64,000 bases of DNA from Zoroaster sp. YZ-2022 (Eukaryota; Echinodermata; Asteroidea; Forcipulatida; Zoroasteridae), in contig CM055819.1 in the NCBI GenBank assembly GCA_029582265.1, positions 12,883,087-12,947,086 on the forward strand, in the 5' to 3' direction. The position numbers and the translations under genes were made by a program. Position 1 is the stretch's first letter; each line of letters begins with the position of its first letter. The notes beneath the pieces were generated by a model. That model saw only the letters and a list, made by a program, of their open reading frames with translations. It made no database searches and had not been told where the DNA came from. This document shows, one piece after another, positions 55,001 to 63,637 of the stretch.

Positions 55001-58000
55001 CAGTTCTAGTTCTAGTTCTGGTTCTTGGGGGTCATCACTCATCAGGGTTATCAGGGGTGATGTCTTGTGGCAACTTCTTAAAGAAGGAACGATTTCTAGT
55101 AACATAAGTTTGTCCTCTTTTAGCTGTCACTGAACTTCCTCTCTTTTTCACGACAAAGAAAGGATTCGGGTTGTATGGCGTATCCAGCATGTTTCTTAGA
55201 TTCTGCTTAACTAACACTGTGTCACCAGGTGCGATGTTGGATTGTCTAGCCCTGCGAGCCGCAATACACCACAACTACCACAAGCGGAATAAGGGGAGAC
55301 TCCGGAAGGCACTTTGTATTACGCGCAGAATACACCGCGCGATCCGTTTTCTAACGATCTAATACACTACGCAATCCTTTTCTAACCGATTTCCAACAGT
55401 CTAAATTCATGAATGGAGGTCCCCTGGACCCTACAGTAGGATGATTGATAGCTAGGGTTGTGAGCCACAATACACCACAACTACCACAAGCGGAATAAGG
55501 GGAGACTCTGAAAGGCACTTTGTATTACGTGCAGAATATACCGCGCGATCCGTTTTCTAACCGATTTCCAACAGTCTAAATTCATGAATGGAGGCCCCCT
55601 GGACCCTCCTACAGTAGGATGATTGATAGCTAGGGATGTGAAGGTCAGATAGCTGACCTTTCTTGGCAGCGATACTCAGAGTACTTAGATTTGCGCACAC
55701 GTGAATGGGCTTAGATTTGTGTACAAGTGAATGGGTTGAGATTTGTGCATAAAACACTGGTTGGTTGTGTAATTAGATGAATCTAGGTCCCCTGGTCACA
55801 TTCTACAGTAGGATTACTCATAAATTATCTTGATAAGGCCAGCCAGGCTGGCTAGGCGGTGAAATATCAAAGGATTAGTTTGTTTACACACTGACTGGGC
55901 TGAGATTTGTATACAAGTCAATGGGCTGAGATTTGTACACAAGTGAACGGGCTCTGGCTGGATGCCCAACTTTCCCACGGTGGGGGGTGACCTGAACTGA
56001 ACTCGATGTTAAAGGTTACTATGGAATGTGAAACTAGAGGTTCTCATTGAGGATTACATGAAGTTTCAGCGGAATTCGCCCAAAGGTTTTTCAGTAATTA
56101 AAAAAAGGAAAAAAAGTGCCTTCCGGAATCACCTATTCGGTGATCGCAGGGCTAGTGTGCATGTTTTTATCTGCGTAAGCTTTCATCTTTGCTTTGTTCA
56201 TTTCGTCGGTGTCGCGAATCTTGCTATCGCTTTGTGACGTTGAGGGGACTTGTGGTAGAGTTGTTTTTAGTTTTCTACCATTGAGGGCTTCACTAGGTGA
56301 AAGTCCAGTTGTTGAATGGGGTGTGGCTCTATACTGGAGTAGGAATTTCCATAGTTCTTGTTTCCAGTTTAGTTCTTGTCACAACTTCACTGTATGTCAT
56401 AGCTTTGGGTACCGCGTTCTTACAAACGTAATGCACATATTCATCAGCTAATCGCGATGGGGGGTCAGTGGGCGATTGTAATGCAGAGTGTCGCGACAAG
56501 TAGTCTGTTGGGTTATCTTTGCCCGGTTGATATACCAGTGTGTAGTTGTATTGCTGTATTTTCAACAACCATAGTTCTATGCGTGCGTTTGGCTTTGAGT
56601 TCTTGTTGTTAAAAAGTGGCAACAGAGGCTTGTGATCTGTGCACACAACAAAATCACTGCCATAAAGATACATACGAAAGTGCAAGATTGCCCATGTAAC
56701 ACCTAGCGCTTCGCGCTCAATTTGCGAATACCTTATTTCCGCAGATTTCAGTGTGCGGCTGCCATATGCTATCACATGACCATCTTGGCATAGCATCGCG
56801 CCTACACCGGAAGGGCTCGCATCTACCACAACAGTGGATTTCTTTCCTGGATCAAAAAATTAATATGCAGTCACTCCTGAACCGGCGAGGGCGCGCTTCA
56901 GATGATTAAATGCGTCCCGCTCTTCGCTTTCCCGTTTCCACTTAACATCTTTGTGGGTAAGCTTGGGTGCGGTGATGGATGCATAGTTGGGAATGAACCG
57001 CGACACATACTGTGCCATTCCCAGTAAGGACATGATATCTTTCGCGCTGCTAGGGGGCGCTGCATTGACAATGGCTTCAACCAGGCCTGCTTCAACTTTC
57101 TGTGGATCTGGGGTGACTCCGTCTGCAGCAAAAACATGACCATAGAAAGTAACTTTGCTTTGCGAGAAAGCGCATTTGGCTTTGTTTAGTCGTATGTTGC
57201 AATCGGGGAGTCGCTGCAAAACTGACGCAAGATTTTCATCATGTGTGCGCTGCGTCGCTCCAAAAACAATTATGTCATCTGACATGTTCTTGCAGCCCCG
57301 AAGGCCAGCAAGGATCCTAGCGACTGCATTCTGAAAAATTTCAGACGCTGCGTTAACACCGAACATGAGCCTTTTGTATCGATAAAGGCCTGAGTGAGTT
57401 GTGAATGTCGTGATATATCGACTGTCTGGATGGAGTTCAAATTGATGATATCCAGCTTTAAGATCTAGTGCTAAATACGGTAGCACCGTTTAGGTCTCTT
57501 ATGACCGCTTCTATTGTAGGCATAGGGTGTTTCTCGCGCTGTATAGCCTGATTTGCCTCGCGCATGTCCACGCATACCCTAACTTCATTAGACTTTTTGG
57601 GTACAATCACAATAGGGCTGATCCAAGGCGTAGGACCAGTTGCGCGTTCAATTATAACATCATTAAGTAGTTGATCAATTGCTGCATCGACATCCTTGCG
57701 CACATGAAAGGGGATCCTTCTGTGTTTTTGGATCTTGGATTGCACGCTATCATTGATGTGCAGTTTGATTTGCTCATTTTTCACTTTACCTATACCACTG
57801 AAAAGATCATCATACCCTGCCAACAGATCATCCGTGCTAGTTGGGAGTGACGCGTTCATACTGTTCGTAATTTTAATCAGTCCCAGCTCAAATGACGTGT
57901 TAAAGGAAAGGAGATTTCCTGCGTTACTGTCAACAACACTAAATGTTGTTGTTGTTTGCGCATTTCCTACAGAGACTTTAGCTTTAATTTCACCAAGGAC

Positions 58001-61000
58001 AGGAAGTGGCATTTTTGCATCATAACCAAAAATCTGTGACTTTGGCTTGCGCAGACTAGATTTTGGAGCACCAGTTTTGCTGCACAGGGTGTCAAATGAC
58101 GTTTTATCCATAATATTGACACTAGCTTGTGTCGTGAATCTATGCAGGTGTCACGGTCTCAGCTATCCGGCGTGCTCAGCTATCCGGATGACCAAATATG
58201 GTAAAATTACGTCATGCTATGTCTGCGCACAGCGTACGAAAGTAGTCCATTTTAGTGCCGTGCTGAGTCGTGTACGTGTACGTGTATACATATGCGTACA
58301 TACACACACTTGCTGGAACTGTCATGGCGGCCTCCACGAGCAGTGAACGTGCGGATCGTTTCACCAAATGCCCGGCTACGTCATCCGGATAGCTGAGCAC
58401 GCCGGATAAATGAGACCGTGACACCGGCTTTGAAAACTATGCCTCCAATTACCATGTTGCATGATGGGAGATTTGTCCTAGTTGAACTGGAATGCGCAGC
58501 AACTGACCTATAATTTGCAAACACATAGTCGCTGTCTGAATCTTCACCTGCAGGGCTTGCGCTGACAGCATTTGCTTGTTTGGATCGACAATATTCCGCA
58601 AAGTGATTTTTCCGATCGCATGTATGACAATTTTGCCCGACGCCCGACATGGCGTGTCTTTATGAGGCCAATCACCGCCACAGTTGCGACAAGAATTGTT
58701 TGGTTTACGCTTTCCTGATTGCGCTGTTGTCGCTGTTTTGCATTGCGAGCTCTGGGTGTTTTAGGCTTTCTTGTATAATTTGCATTTAGTTTATTTACTT
58801 GTTGAACACTCATGGAATTTGAATTAGGCTGTACCTGTGACATTTGTTTCATTTGTGCACTAATGTCTTCCATGTTCGTTGCCTCTGCCAGGAAACGAGT
58901 CGGAGTCCATTGTGCATTCTCATTTTGCAAGGCTTTCTCTACCAGTCGCTTGTTACCGGTTGTTCGGATGATGTGTTCCATGATCCGATCGTCACGACTT
59001 TCACCGAACTCACAGTCAGTAGACTTTCCCAAGAGTCTCGCTGCATACTCCTGCGTTGTCTCACCGTGATTGGGTTGCATGTTGGAGAAGAGAAACCGTC
59101 CGTGTTGTTTGTTTTTCTTTGGTATGAAGTACAAGTTTAGTTTATCTTTCAGTTTCTGATAATCATCGCCATCTCCCGTAGGATCAGGTAAGCTTTTAGC
59201 TAGTCTTGCGATTTCTTTACCCCCGTATATGAACAGGGCATCTTTTTTGTCCACCGCCTCAGTGATTTTAAAGTACCGAAACTCACGTTCAATTTCCTCA
59301 AGCCAGTCTTGCCATTCGACGCCCACATTTGTGCTATTGTCAGGGTTGAACGAGCTGGTTTTCAGCTTCTTCATAGCCATCTTCGTCGCCAAGATATAAT
59401 GTTGTTATGTAACATTAATAAAACAATGGATGGGCTGTTTTATGCTCAGATTATACAGATTTATTATGCAGTTCATATGCACTGTTCTCCGGTACTAGTA
59501 GGAGGCCATGTTGGGAAAAAGGGTCGATTACCGGTGTCCACCAATAGAGGGCGGTATGATGTAAACAAGCCAAGAATTGACACAGCCAGTGGAAGCATGA
59601 CATGGATATTAAGAATGGTGCTAATTACATTGAACATTACACATGGTATCAAACAAGTTGAAAATGTTCATGCCTCTAGTTCAATCATTTTATAAAATTA
59701 ACTTTACAAATGAATCTCAACAGACAACAGTTACGTGCATTGAGAAATAAAAGAGGAAAAATATAAAAAGGTAGATGTTTCTTTTTACAAATTTAAAATT
59801 ATAAGTGAATCACAATAGACAACACTTGGGTTCATCAAAAATACTCAAATTACAGTTGACCGAAATCTAACAGAACATTGTTCAGATTGTGACCTGCCTA
59901 ACCACGAAAACAGTGGGTACTGCGTTTGAATCATGAAAACTTACAATTCGATGAGATTGTGTAGACCATCAAAGGTTTGGGGTGCAAGTTTACTGATATT
60001 GTTGTTCTCCAAATATCTAAGATGGGAAAATGAAGTATGGTGAAAACATTGTATTGAAACATAAATAATTTGGTAATAATTAAAAACGTTTTCAGATTTC
60101 ACTTTATGAAAGCATACTTTGTGAATCGCTGTCATGGTATCAAACAATCTGACAATTAATGATCATGTCTGAGGTTCACTGAATAATACACAACATTCAA
60201 GTGTATCGACATAAAAAAAGGTTCAGTGGCATACTAACCTCCATTGACGAGTGTTATAGTGTTGGTAAAGTTTTTGAAAATGTTGCTGATTACGTTGTGT
60301 CATATCGAGACAATAGCAAAAATACAGACATATTTTTCAACTGGTAAACAGCGCGAACACCTATTGATATTGTTTTCCTCCTCATCATCCTGAATTTGTT
60401 TCACAGTCCACCGTAAATTCAGTAAAGAAGATTTGGTGGCTTCATGCTGTGAGAGTAAATATCATGGCATGAAAACTAACAAGTAAGTGAGCTTTTGTAG
60501 AGCACCAAACGTTCCTGGCATGAACTTCAAGCTTCAATTTGAAAACAAAGTAGCGTAATAAAACAAAATCAATAAAGTCTATTAATTTTGTTATTTTCAC
60601 CAATGTTCTTAGGTTTTCCTCAACTTTACTCTTTGAAACATTGTAACGGTATCAGACAATCTTAACATGTATCGTTCCCAAGGTTCACTTATTTTGGAAA
60701 AATAAAATTACAATAAACATCAATAGACAACAGTTGAGTGCATCGGAATTTCAAAAAAGTTTGTTGGCCTACAGGCCTACCATTGACAAGTGTTTTTCGA
60801 TCGGAACACATGAACTTTGCACTCCATCAAATTTGCTGCCGGGAGATGTAACTTCAGTCAAGAGAAATCGGTTGCTCGATGCTGTATAATGGAAATTTAT
60901 GACATGAATACTTACAAGTATTGAAGATTTTGTAGACCATCAAATGTTAGATTTGAAATTTTACTGATTTTGTTGTTTTGCAGCCATCTGAGATGGGAAA

Positions 61001-63637
61001 ACAAAGTAGCGTTAAAACAAAATCATCAAAGCCCGTTAATTTGGTCATTTTCAACAATGTTCTGATTTTCCTGAAACCGTAGTTTGTGAAACGTTTTCAT
61101 GCATGGCATCAAACAAGTTGAAAATGTTCCTGCCTAATGTTCAATCATTTTATAAAATTAACTTTACAAATGAATCTCAACAGACAACAGTTAAGTGCAT
61201 CAGAATTTCAAAAACGTTTGTTGGCCTAGGCATACAGTTCTCCCATTGACAAGTGTTTTTCAATTGGCACACATGAACTTTGCCCTCCGTCAATTTTTTA
61301 CCGAGAGATGTAGCTTTAGTCAAGAGAAATAGGTTGCTCGATGCTGTGTAATTGAAATTTAACACATGAATACTTACAAGGTTTGAAGACTTCGTAGACC
61401 ATCAAATGTTCCTGGTGTAATTTCACTAATTTTGTTCATTGCCAGCAATCTAAGATGGGAAAACAAAGTAGCATTATTAAAAAGAAAAAATCATTAAAGC
61501 ACATTAATTTGGTCATGTTCACCAATGTCCTCAGGTTTTTTCTCAAAGCATACTGTTTGAAACTTTGCATATAAATTTAAATAAAACGTTTGTTGGCCTA
61601 CAGGCCTTTCATTGACAAGTGTTTTTCAATTGGCACACATGAACTTCGCGCTCCATCAATCTTTTTGCTGAGAGATGTAACTTCAGTCAAGAGAAATTGG
61701 TTGCTCGATGCTGTATAATTGAAATTTAACACATGAATACTTACAACCTTTGAAGACTTTGTAGACCATCAAATGTTACATTTGAAATTTTACTGATTTT
61801 GTTGATTTTCAGCGATCTAAGATGGGAAAACAAAGTAGCATTATTAAAAAGAAAAATCATTACAGCTCATTAATTTAGTCATTTTCACCAATGTCCTCAG
61901 GTTTTTCTCTAAACATACCCTTTGAAACTTTGCATCAAGTTTGTTGTCCTCCAGGCCTTTCATTGACAAGTGTTTTTCAATTGGCACACATAAACTTCGC
62001 GCTCCATCAATCTTTTTCCTGAGAGATGAAGCTTCCGTCAAGAGAAATCGGTTGCTCAGTTTTGGGTAAGTGAAATTTAAGACATGAATACTTACAAGGC
62101 TTGAAGACTTCGTAGACCATCAAATGTTCCTGGTGTAATTTCACTGATTGCGTTGTTTTGCAGCACTCTTAGATGGGAAAACAGTAGTATTAAAAAAATC
62201 ATTAAAGACCGTTAATATGGTTATTTTTAACAATGTTCTTAAATTTTCCTGAAAACACAGTTTGTGAAATCTTTTCATGGTATCAAACAAGTTGAAAATG
62301 TTCCTGCGTAATGTTCAATTGTTTTATAAAATTAACTTTACAAATGAATCTCAACAGACAACAGTTAAGTGCATCGAGAAATAAAAGAGGGAAAACATAA
62401 AAAGGTAGGTGGATTTTGTTAGAAATTTAAATTACAAGTGAATCACGATAGACAACACTTGGGTGCATCAAAAATACTGAAATTACAGTTGACCAAAATC
62501 TAACAGAACAGTGTTCAGATTGTGACCAGTCTAAGGATTATTGAAATGCATAAACATTATGATCATTGATGTTTTCAGTCAACAGAAGTCGGTTGCTTGA
62601 TGCTGGGTAAGTGAAATTTAAGACATGAATACTTACAAGGTTTGAAGATTTTGTAGACCATCAAATGTTCCTGGTGTAATTTCACAGATTTTATTGTTAC
62701 CCAGCCCTCTAAGATGGGAAAATAAAGTAGCATTAGTAATAACAAAATCATTAAAGCTCATTAATTCGGTTATTTTCACCAATGTCATCATCAGATTTTT
62801 CTCAATGTATGCTGTTTGAAATGTTGCCATGGTATCAGACAACCTTAACATGTATCGTGCCCAAGGTTCACTTATTTTGGAAAAATAAAATTACAATAAA
62901 CATCAACAGACAACAGTTGCGTGAATCGGAATTTCAAAAATGTTTGTTGACAAGTGTTTTTCGATTGGAACACATGAACTTTGCACTCCATCAAATTTGC
63001 TCCTGGGAGATGTAACTTCCGTCAAGAGAAATCGGTTGCTCAATTTTGGATAAGTGAAATTTAACACATGAATACTTCCAAGTATTGAAGACTTTGTAGA
63101 CCATCAAATGATACATTTGAAATTTCACTGATTTTGTTGTTGTCCAGCACTCTTAGATGGGAAAACAGTAGCATTAAAACAAAACCATTAAAGGCCGGTA
63201 ATATGGTTATTTTCAACAACGTTCTTAGATTTTCCTGAAAACACAGTTTGTGAAATGTTTTTCCGGTATCAAACAAGTTGAAAATGTTCCTGTCTAATGT
63301 TCAATCATTTTATAAAAATAACTTTACAAATGAATCTCAACAGACAACAGTTAAGTGCATCGAGCAATAAAAGAGGGAAAACATAAAAAAGTATATGGTT
63401 TTCTTTTAGAAATTTAAAATTATAAGTGAATCACAATAGACAACACTTGCGTTCATTAAAAATATTCAAATTACAGTTGACCAAAATCTAACAGAACAGT
63501 GTTCAGATTGTGACCTACCTCACCACGAAAACAGTGGGTACTGCGTTTGAATCATGAAAACTTACAATTCGATGAGATTGTGTAGACCATCAAAAGTTTG
63601 GGGTGCAAGTTTACCGATACTGTTGTTCCGCAGATAT
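41965..63637 (-). CDS. LGR type C receptor (relaxin receptor/GRL101-like), 3' part
   Basis: The leucine-rich-repeat GPCR runs off the right edge. Transcription order of intact coding exons: LRR exons 63566-63637, 62637-62708, 62096-62167, 61745-61816, 61378-61449, 60916-60987, 59945-60016, 53131-53202, 52696-52767, 51715-51786, 51276-51347, 50266-50337, 49714-49785, 48193-48264, then the hinge/7TM exon 41965-43030. Each LRR exon is exactly 72 nt with phase 2 at both borders and encodes LxxLxLxxNxIxxIxxxxFxxLxx. The last LRR exon joins the 7TM exon in the same phase (TT|A = Leu). One-LRR-per-72-nt phase-2 exons feeding a single 7TM exon is the known gene plan of LGR receptors. Signal peptide and any LDLa modules lie outside the window. 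Which exons join in real transcripts is inference. Confidence 0.9.
43268..44071. mobile_element. TIR element with repeated GTCGAGTTGTC ends
   Basis: The left end reads TAAGACAACTGGACAACTCG with CAACTCGACCCTTGTAACAA; the right end has CACAAGGGTCGAGTTGTCTT. Each terminus holds several short copies of the GTCGAGTTGT word. In the intron before the 7TM exon. Confidence 0.7.
44151..45072. mobile_element. IS630/Tc1/mariner-group element with ~304-bp TIRs
   Basis: Ends CAGGGTGTATCAAAAAGTAT and ATACACCCTG, TA on both sides. The terminal repeats are long (44151-44453 and 44768-45072, few mismatches), leaving a 314-bp core with a transposase remnant. Confidence 0.88.
44452..44710 (+). pseudogene. Transposase C-terminal fragment (IS630/mariner group)
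   Basis: Reads QDGAPPHRRRTVTERLTELF then, after a stop inside the otherwise conserved PR-PDLTPLDFFLWG block, HLKSNVYVTPPADLDDLERR and a second stop. QDGAPPH and PDLTPLDFFLWG are hallmarks of the DDE domain of this transposase group. The N-terminal DNA-binding half is absent. Confidence 0.85.
45073..46317. other. No exon recognised; GAGTC-rich patch
   Basis: Within the last intron of the receptor. 45505-45660 is dense in GAGTCYGAGTC-like words in both orientations, suggesting a degenerate repeat. Nothing coding is seen. Confidence 0.4.
46318..46795 (+). mobile_element. CR1/L2-like LINE 3' fragment
   Basis: Plus-strand translation gives LLQQLHWLPAKHRILFKLLL, KCQHGVAPPYLIDLLSSYVP and AFAIAGPKEWNKLPVHIRNS, the C-terminal region of CR1/L2-type ORF2. 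A stop in IQIF ends it. The 3' end AAAGCGCTTTGATCTTGGTA then GGCGCTATATAAATA and (ATT)n is a typical LINE tail. Confidence 0.85.
46796..48192. other. Intron sequence, nothing recognised
   Basis: AT-rich. Two segments (about 47540-47850 and 48470-49180) are diverged copies of each other: GTGCAGCTGAGAGTTTTT, CATATCATGTTGTTGAGTCT. This shows that the duplication activity of the LRR array also reached this intron. No 72-nt exon with splice sites is found here. Confidence 0.5.
48193..48264 (-). CDS. LRR exon (last before 7TM), type A
   Basis: Acceptor CCATGTTAG, donor GTATGT. Encodes FLGNNNISEIAPGTFDGLKN then LQT(L). The donor differs from the usual GTAAGT of the array. Confidence 0.92.
49359..49540. 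mobile_element. Foldback element with hammerhead-like core
   Basis: The outer arms TAAGACTAATTGGGGTTACA and ACCGCAATTAGTCTTA, with CATGTGAAATTCTCAATTGA in each, form a long stem. The centre holds CTGAGGA, a CGATCAG/CTGATCG stem and AAACGTC (49428-49461). Located between two LRR exons. Confidence 0.75.
49714..49785 (-). CDS. LRR exon, type A
   Basis: Acceptor CATGTTAG, donor GTAAGT, 72 nt. VLEHNNISEIAPRTFDGLRS then LQT(L). Confidence 0.92.
50266..50337 (-). CDS. LRR exon, type A
   Basis: Acceptor CCATCTAAG, donor GTAAGT, 72 nt. ALENNKISEITPGTFNGLRS then LQI(L). Confidence 0.92.
50798..50891 (-). pseudogene. Degenerate LRR exon, type C
   Basis: Keeps an acceptor-like GAAG and a GTTAGT donor but is 94 nt. 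It begins LLSNNKIS and then hits TAA; a short duplicated segment precedes PGTFGALQKLTHL in another frame. Including it would break the message. Confidence 0.75.
51276..51347 (-). CDS. LRR exon, type A'
   Basis: Acceptor CATATCAG, donor GTAAGT, 72 nt. WLQNNKISKISNVTFDGLQN then LQY(L). Confidence 0.92.
51715..51786 (-). CDS. LRR exon, type B
   Basis: Acceptor TGTCTTAG, donor GTAAGT, 72 nt. NLQNNNISKLATQSFDDLHN then LIK(L). Nearly identical to 53131-53202. Confidence 0.92.
52227..52323 (-). pseudogene. Degenerate LRR exon, type C
   Basis: 97 nt between the same type of borders as 50798-50891. The expected frame ends at TAA after NNKIS. EPGTFGALQKF is readable in another frame. Duplicate of 53643-53739. 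Confidence 0.75.
52696..52767 (-). CDS. LRR exon, type A
   Basis: Acceptor CCATCTAAG, donor GTAAGT, 72 nt. ALENNKISEITPGTFDGLRS then LQT(L); nearly the same as 50266-50337 including its introns. Confidence 0.92.
53131..53202 (-). CDS. LRR exon, type B
   Basis: Acceptor TGTCTTAG, donor GTAAGT, 72 nt. NLQNNNISKLATQSFDDLHN then LIK(L). Exactly 1,416 bp from its twin at 51715. Confidence 0.92.
53643..53739 (-). pseudogene. Degenerate LRR exon, type C
   Basis: 97 nt, with the same lesion (stop after NNKIS, inserted segment) as 52227-52323, from which it is 1,416 bp away. Confidence 0.75.
54125..54141 (-). pseudogene. LRR exon remnant cut by LTR element
   Basis: Only the last 17 nt of a type A exon and its GTAAGT donor remain; the LTR begins immediately after. 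The exon body and acceptor are missing on the far side of the element as well. Confidence 0.85.
54142..54254 (-). repeat. 3' LTR
   Basis: Minus strand begins TGTAATGTTCAATG and ends GGACACCGGTAA; 113 bp, unusually short for a gypsy element. Matches 59528-59641 apart from a few differences. Confidence 0.85.
54845..56365 (-). pseudogene. Integrase remnants
   Basis: A fragment resembling the end of the catalytic domain (LLQYRATPHSTTGLSPSEAL, about 56228-56365) and a C-terminal region (APGDTVLVKQNLRNMLDTPY, near 55160-55225) survive. The zinc-binding and main catalytic parts are absent. Between the two fragments lies ~950 bp of foreign sequence that includes two ~100-bp copies of the same segment (55257-55356 and 55462-55560). 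Confidence 0.7.
56329..56829 (-). pseudogene. RNase H domain
   Basis: Contains VDASPSGVGAMLCQDGHVIA, YSQIEREALGVTWAILHFR and TDHKPLLPLF, the usual Ty3/gypsy RNase H signature. It is separated from the RT by a stop near 56860 and fused at its end to integrase-derived sequence in another frame, the footprint of an internal deletion. Confidence 0.85.
56860..58111 (-). pseudogene. Protease C-terminal part and reverse transcriptase
   Basis: Two overlapping frames (57458-58111 and 56860-57486) with a shift near 57470. RT blocks: WISPIVIVPKKSNEVRVCVD, YHQFELHPDSRYITTFTTHS, LMFGVNAASEIFQ, and the catalytic box read as MSDDIIVFG. The connection region FIPNYASITAPKLT follows. The family is Ty3/gypsy. 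Confidence 0.88.
58147..58425. mobile_element. MITE inside the LTR element's protease region
   Basis: GGTGTCACGGTCTCAGCTAT at the left and GAGACCGTGACACC at the right, with inner GGCGTGCTCAGCTATCCGGA and its inverse. It interrupts the retroelement protease near its active site, so it landed after, or contributed to, the element's death. Confidence 0.82.
58426..59392 (-). pseudogene. Gag with zinc knuckles, frameshifted
   Basis: Starts MATKMAMKKLKTSSFNPDNS. The capsid-like part includes WQDWLEEIEREFRYFKI and NKRLVEKALQNENAQW. The frame is lost near 58,700, within a Cys-rich segment; a second knuckle-like motif CHTCDRKNHFAEYC appears at about 58580-58625 in another frame. Confidence 0.8.
59528..59641 (-). 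repeat. 5' LTR
   Basis: 114 bp; see the 3' LTR. The receptor intron sequence CATGGTATCAAACAAGTTGA resumes directly after it. Confidence 0.85.
59945..60016 (-). CDS. LRR exon, type B
   Basis: Acceptor CCATCTTAG, donor GTAAGT, 72 nt. YLENNNISKLAPQTFDGLHN then LIE(L). Confidence 0.92.
60481..60532 (-). pseudogene. Truncated LRR exon, type C
   Basis: Retains the GTTAGT donor and GTFGALQKLTYL-like end, but the LRR core is deleted: the sequence jumps from the PGTF-coding part to the acceptor region TTGAAGC. Confidence 0.7.
60916..60987 (-). CDS. LRR exon, type A'
   Basis: Acceptor CATCTCAG, donor GTAAGT, 72 nt. WLQNNKISKISNLTFDGLQN then LQY(L). Confidence 0.92.
61378..61449 (-). CDS. LRR exon, type A
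   Basis: Acceptor CCATCTTAG, donor GTAAGT, 72 nt. LLAMNKISEITPGTFDGLRS then LQT(L). Confidence 0.92.
61745..61816 (-). CDS. LRR exon, type A'
   Basis: Acceptor CCATCTTAG, donor GTAAGT, 72 nt. SLKINKISKISNVTFDGLQS then LQR(L). Confidence 0.92.
62096..62167 (-). CDS. LRR exon, type A
   Basis: Acceptor CCATCTAAG, donor GTAAGT, 72 nt. VLQNNAISEITPGTFDGLRS then LQA(L). Confidence 0.92.
62637..62708 (-). CDS. LRR exon, type A
   Basis: Acceptor CCATCTTAG with a good branch-point match (TTACTAATG) ~30 nt upstream; donor GTAAGT; 72 nt. GLGNNKICEITPGTFDGLQN then LQT(L). Confidence 0.92.
63080..63151 (-). pseudogene. LRR exon with destroyed splice donor, type A'
   Basis: The 72-nt body is intact (VLDNNKISEISNVSFDGLQS then LQY) and the acceptor is normal, but the donor reads GGAAGT where every neighbour has GTAAGT. 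Reading through reaches a stop after a few codons, so the exon is probably skipped. Confidence 0.82.
63566..63637 (-). CDS. LRR exon, type B (most 5' in window)
   Basis: Acceptor CCATCTTAG, donor GTAAGT, 72 nt. YLRNNSIGKLAPQTFDGLHN then LIE(L). More exons are expected beyond the right edge. Confidence 0.92.

Larger units (their letters stand above)
54142..59641 (-). mobile_element. Ty3/gypsy-type LTR retrotransposon, defective
   Basis: Two 113-114-bp LTRs (54142-54254 and 59528-59641) bound a minus-strand element with gag, protease/RT, RNase H and integrase remnants in the gypsy order. A purine-rich tract (AAAAAGGGGAGGGA on the minus strand) sits directly before the 3' LTR. The LTRs differ at a few positions. 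Frameshifts, an insertion in the protease region and loss of the integrase core make it non-autonomous. No target-site duplication is visible. Confidence 0.9.
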
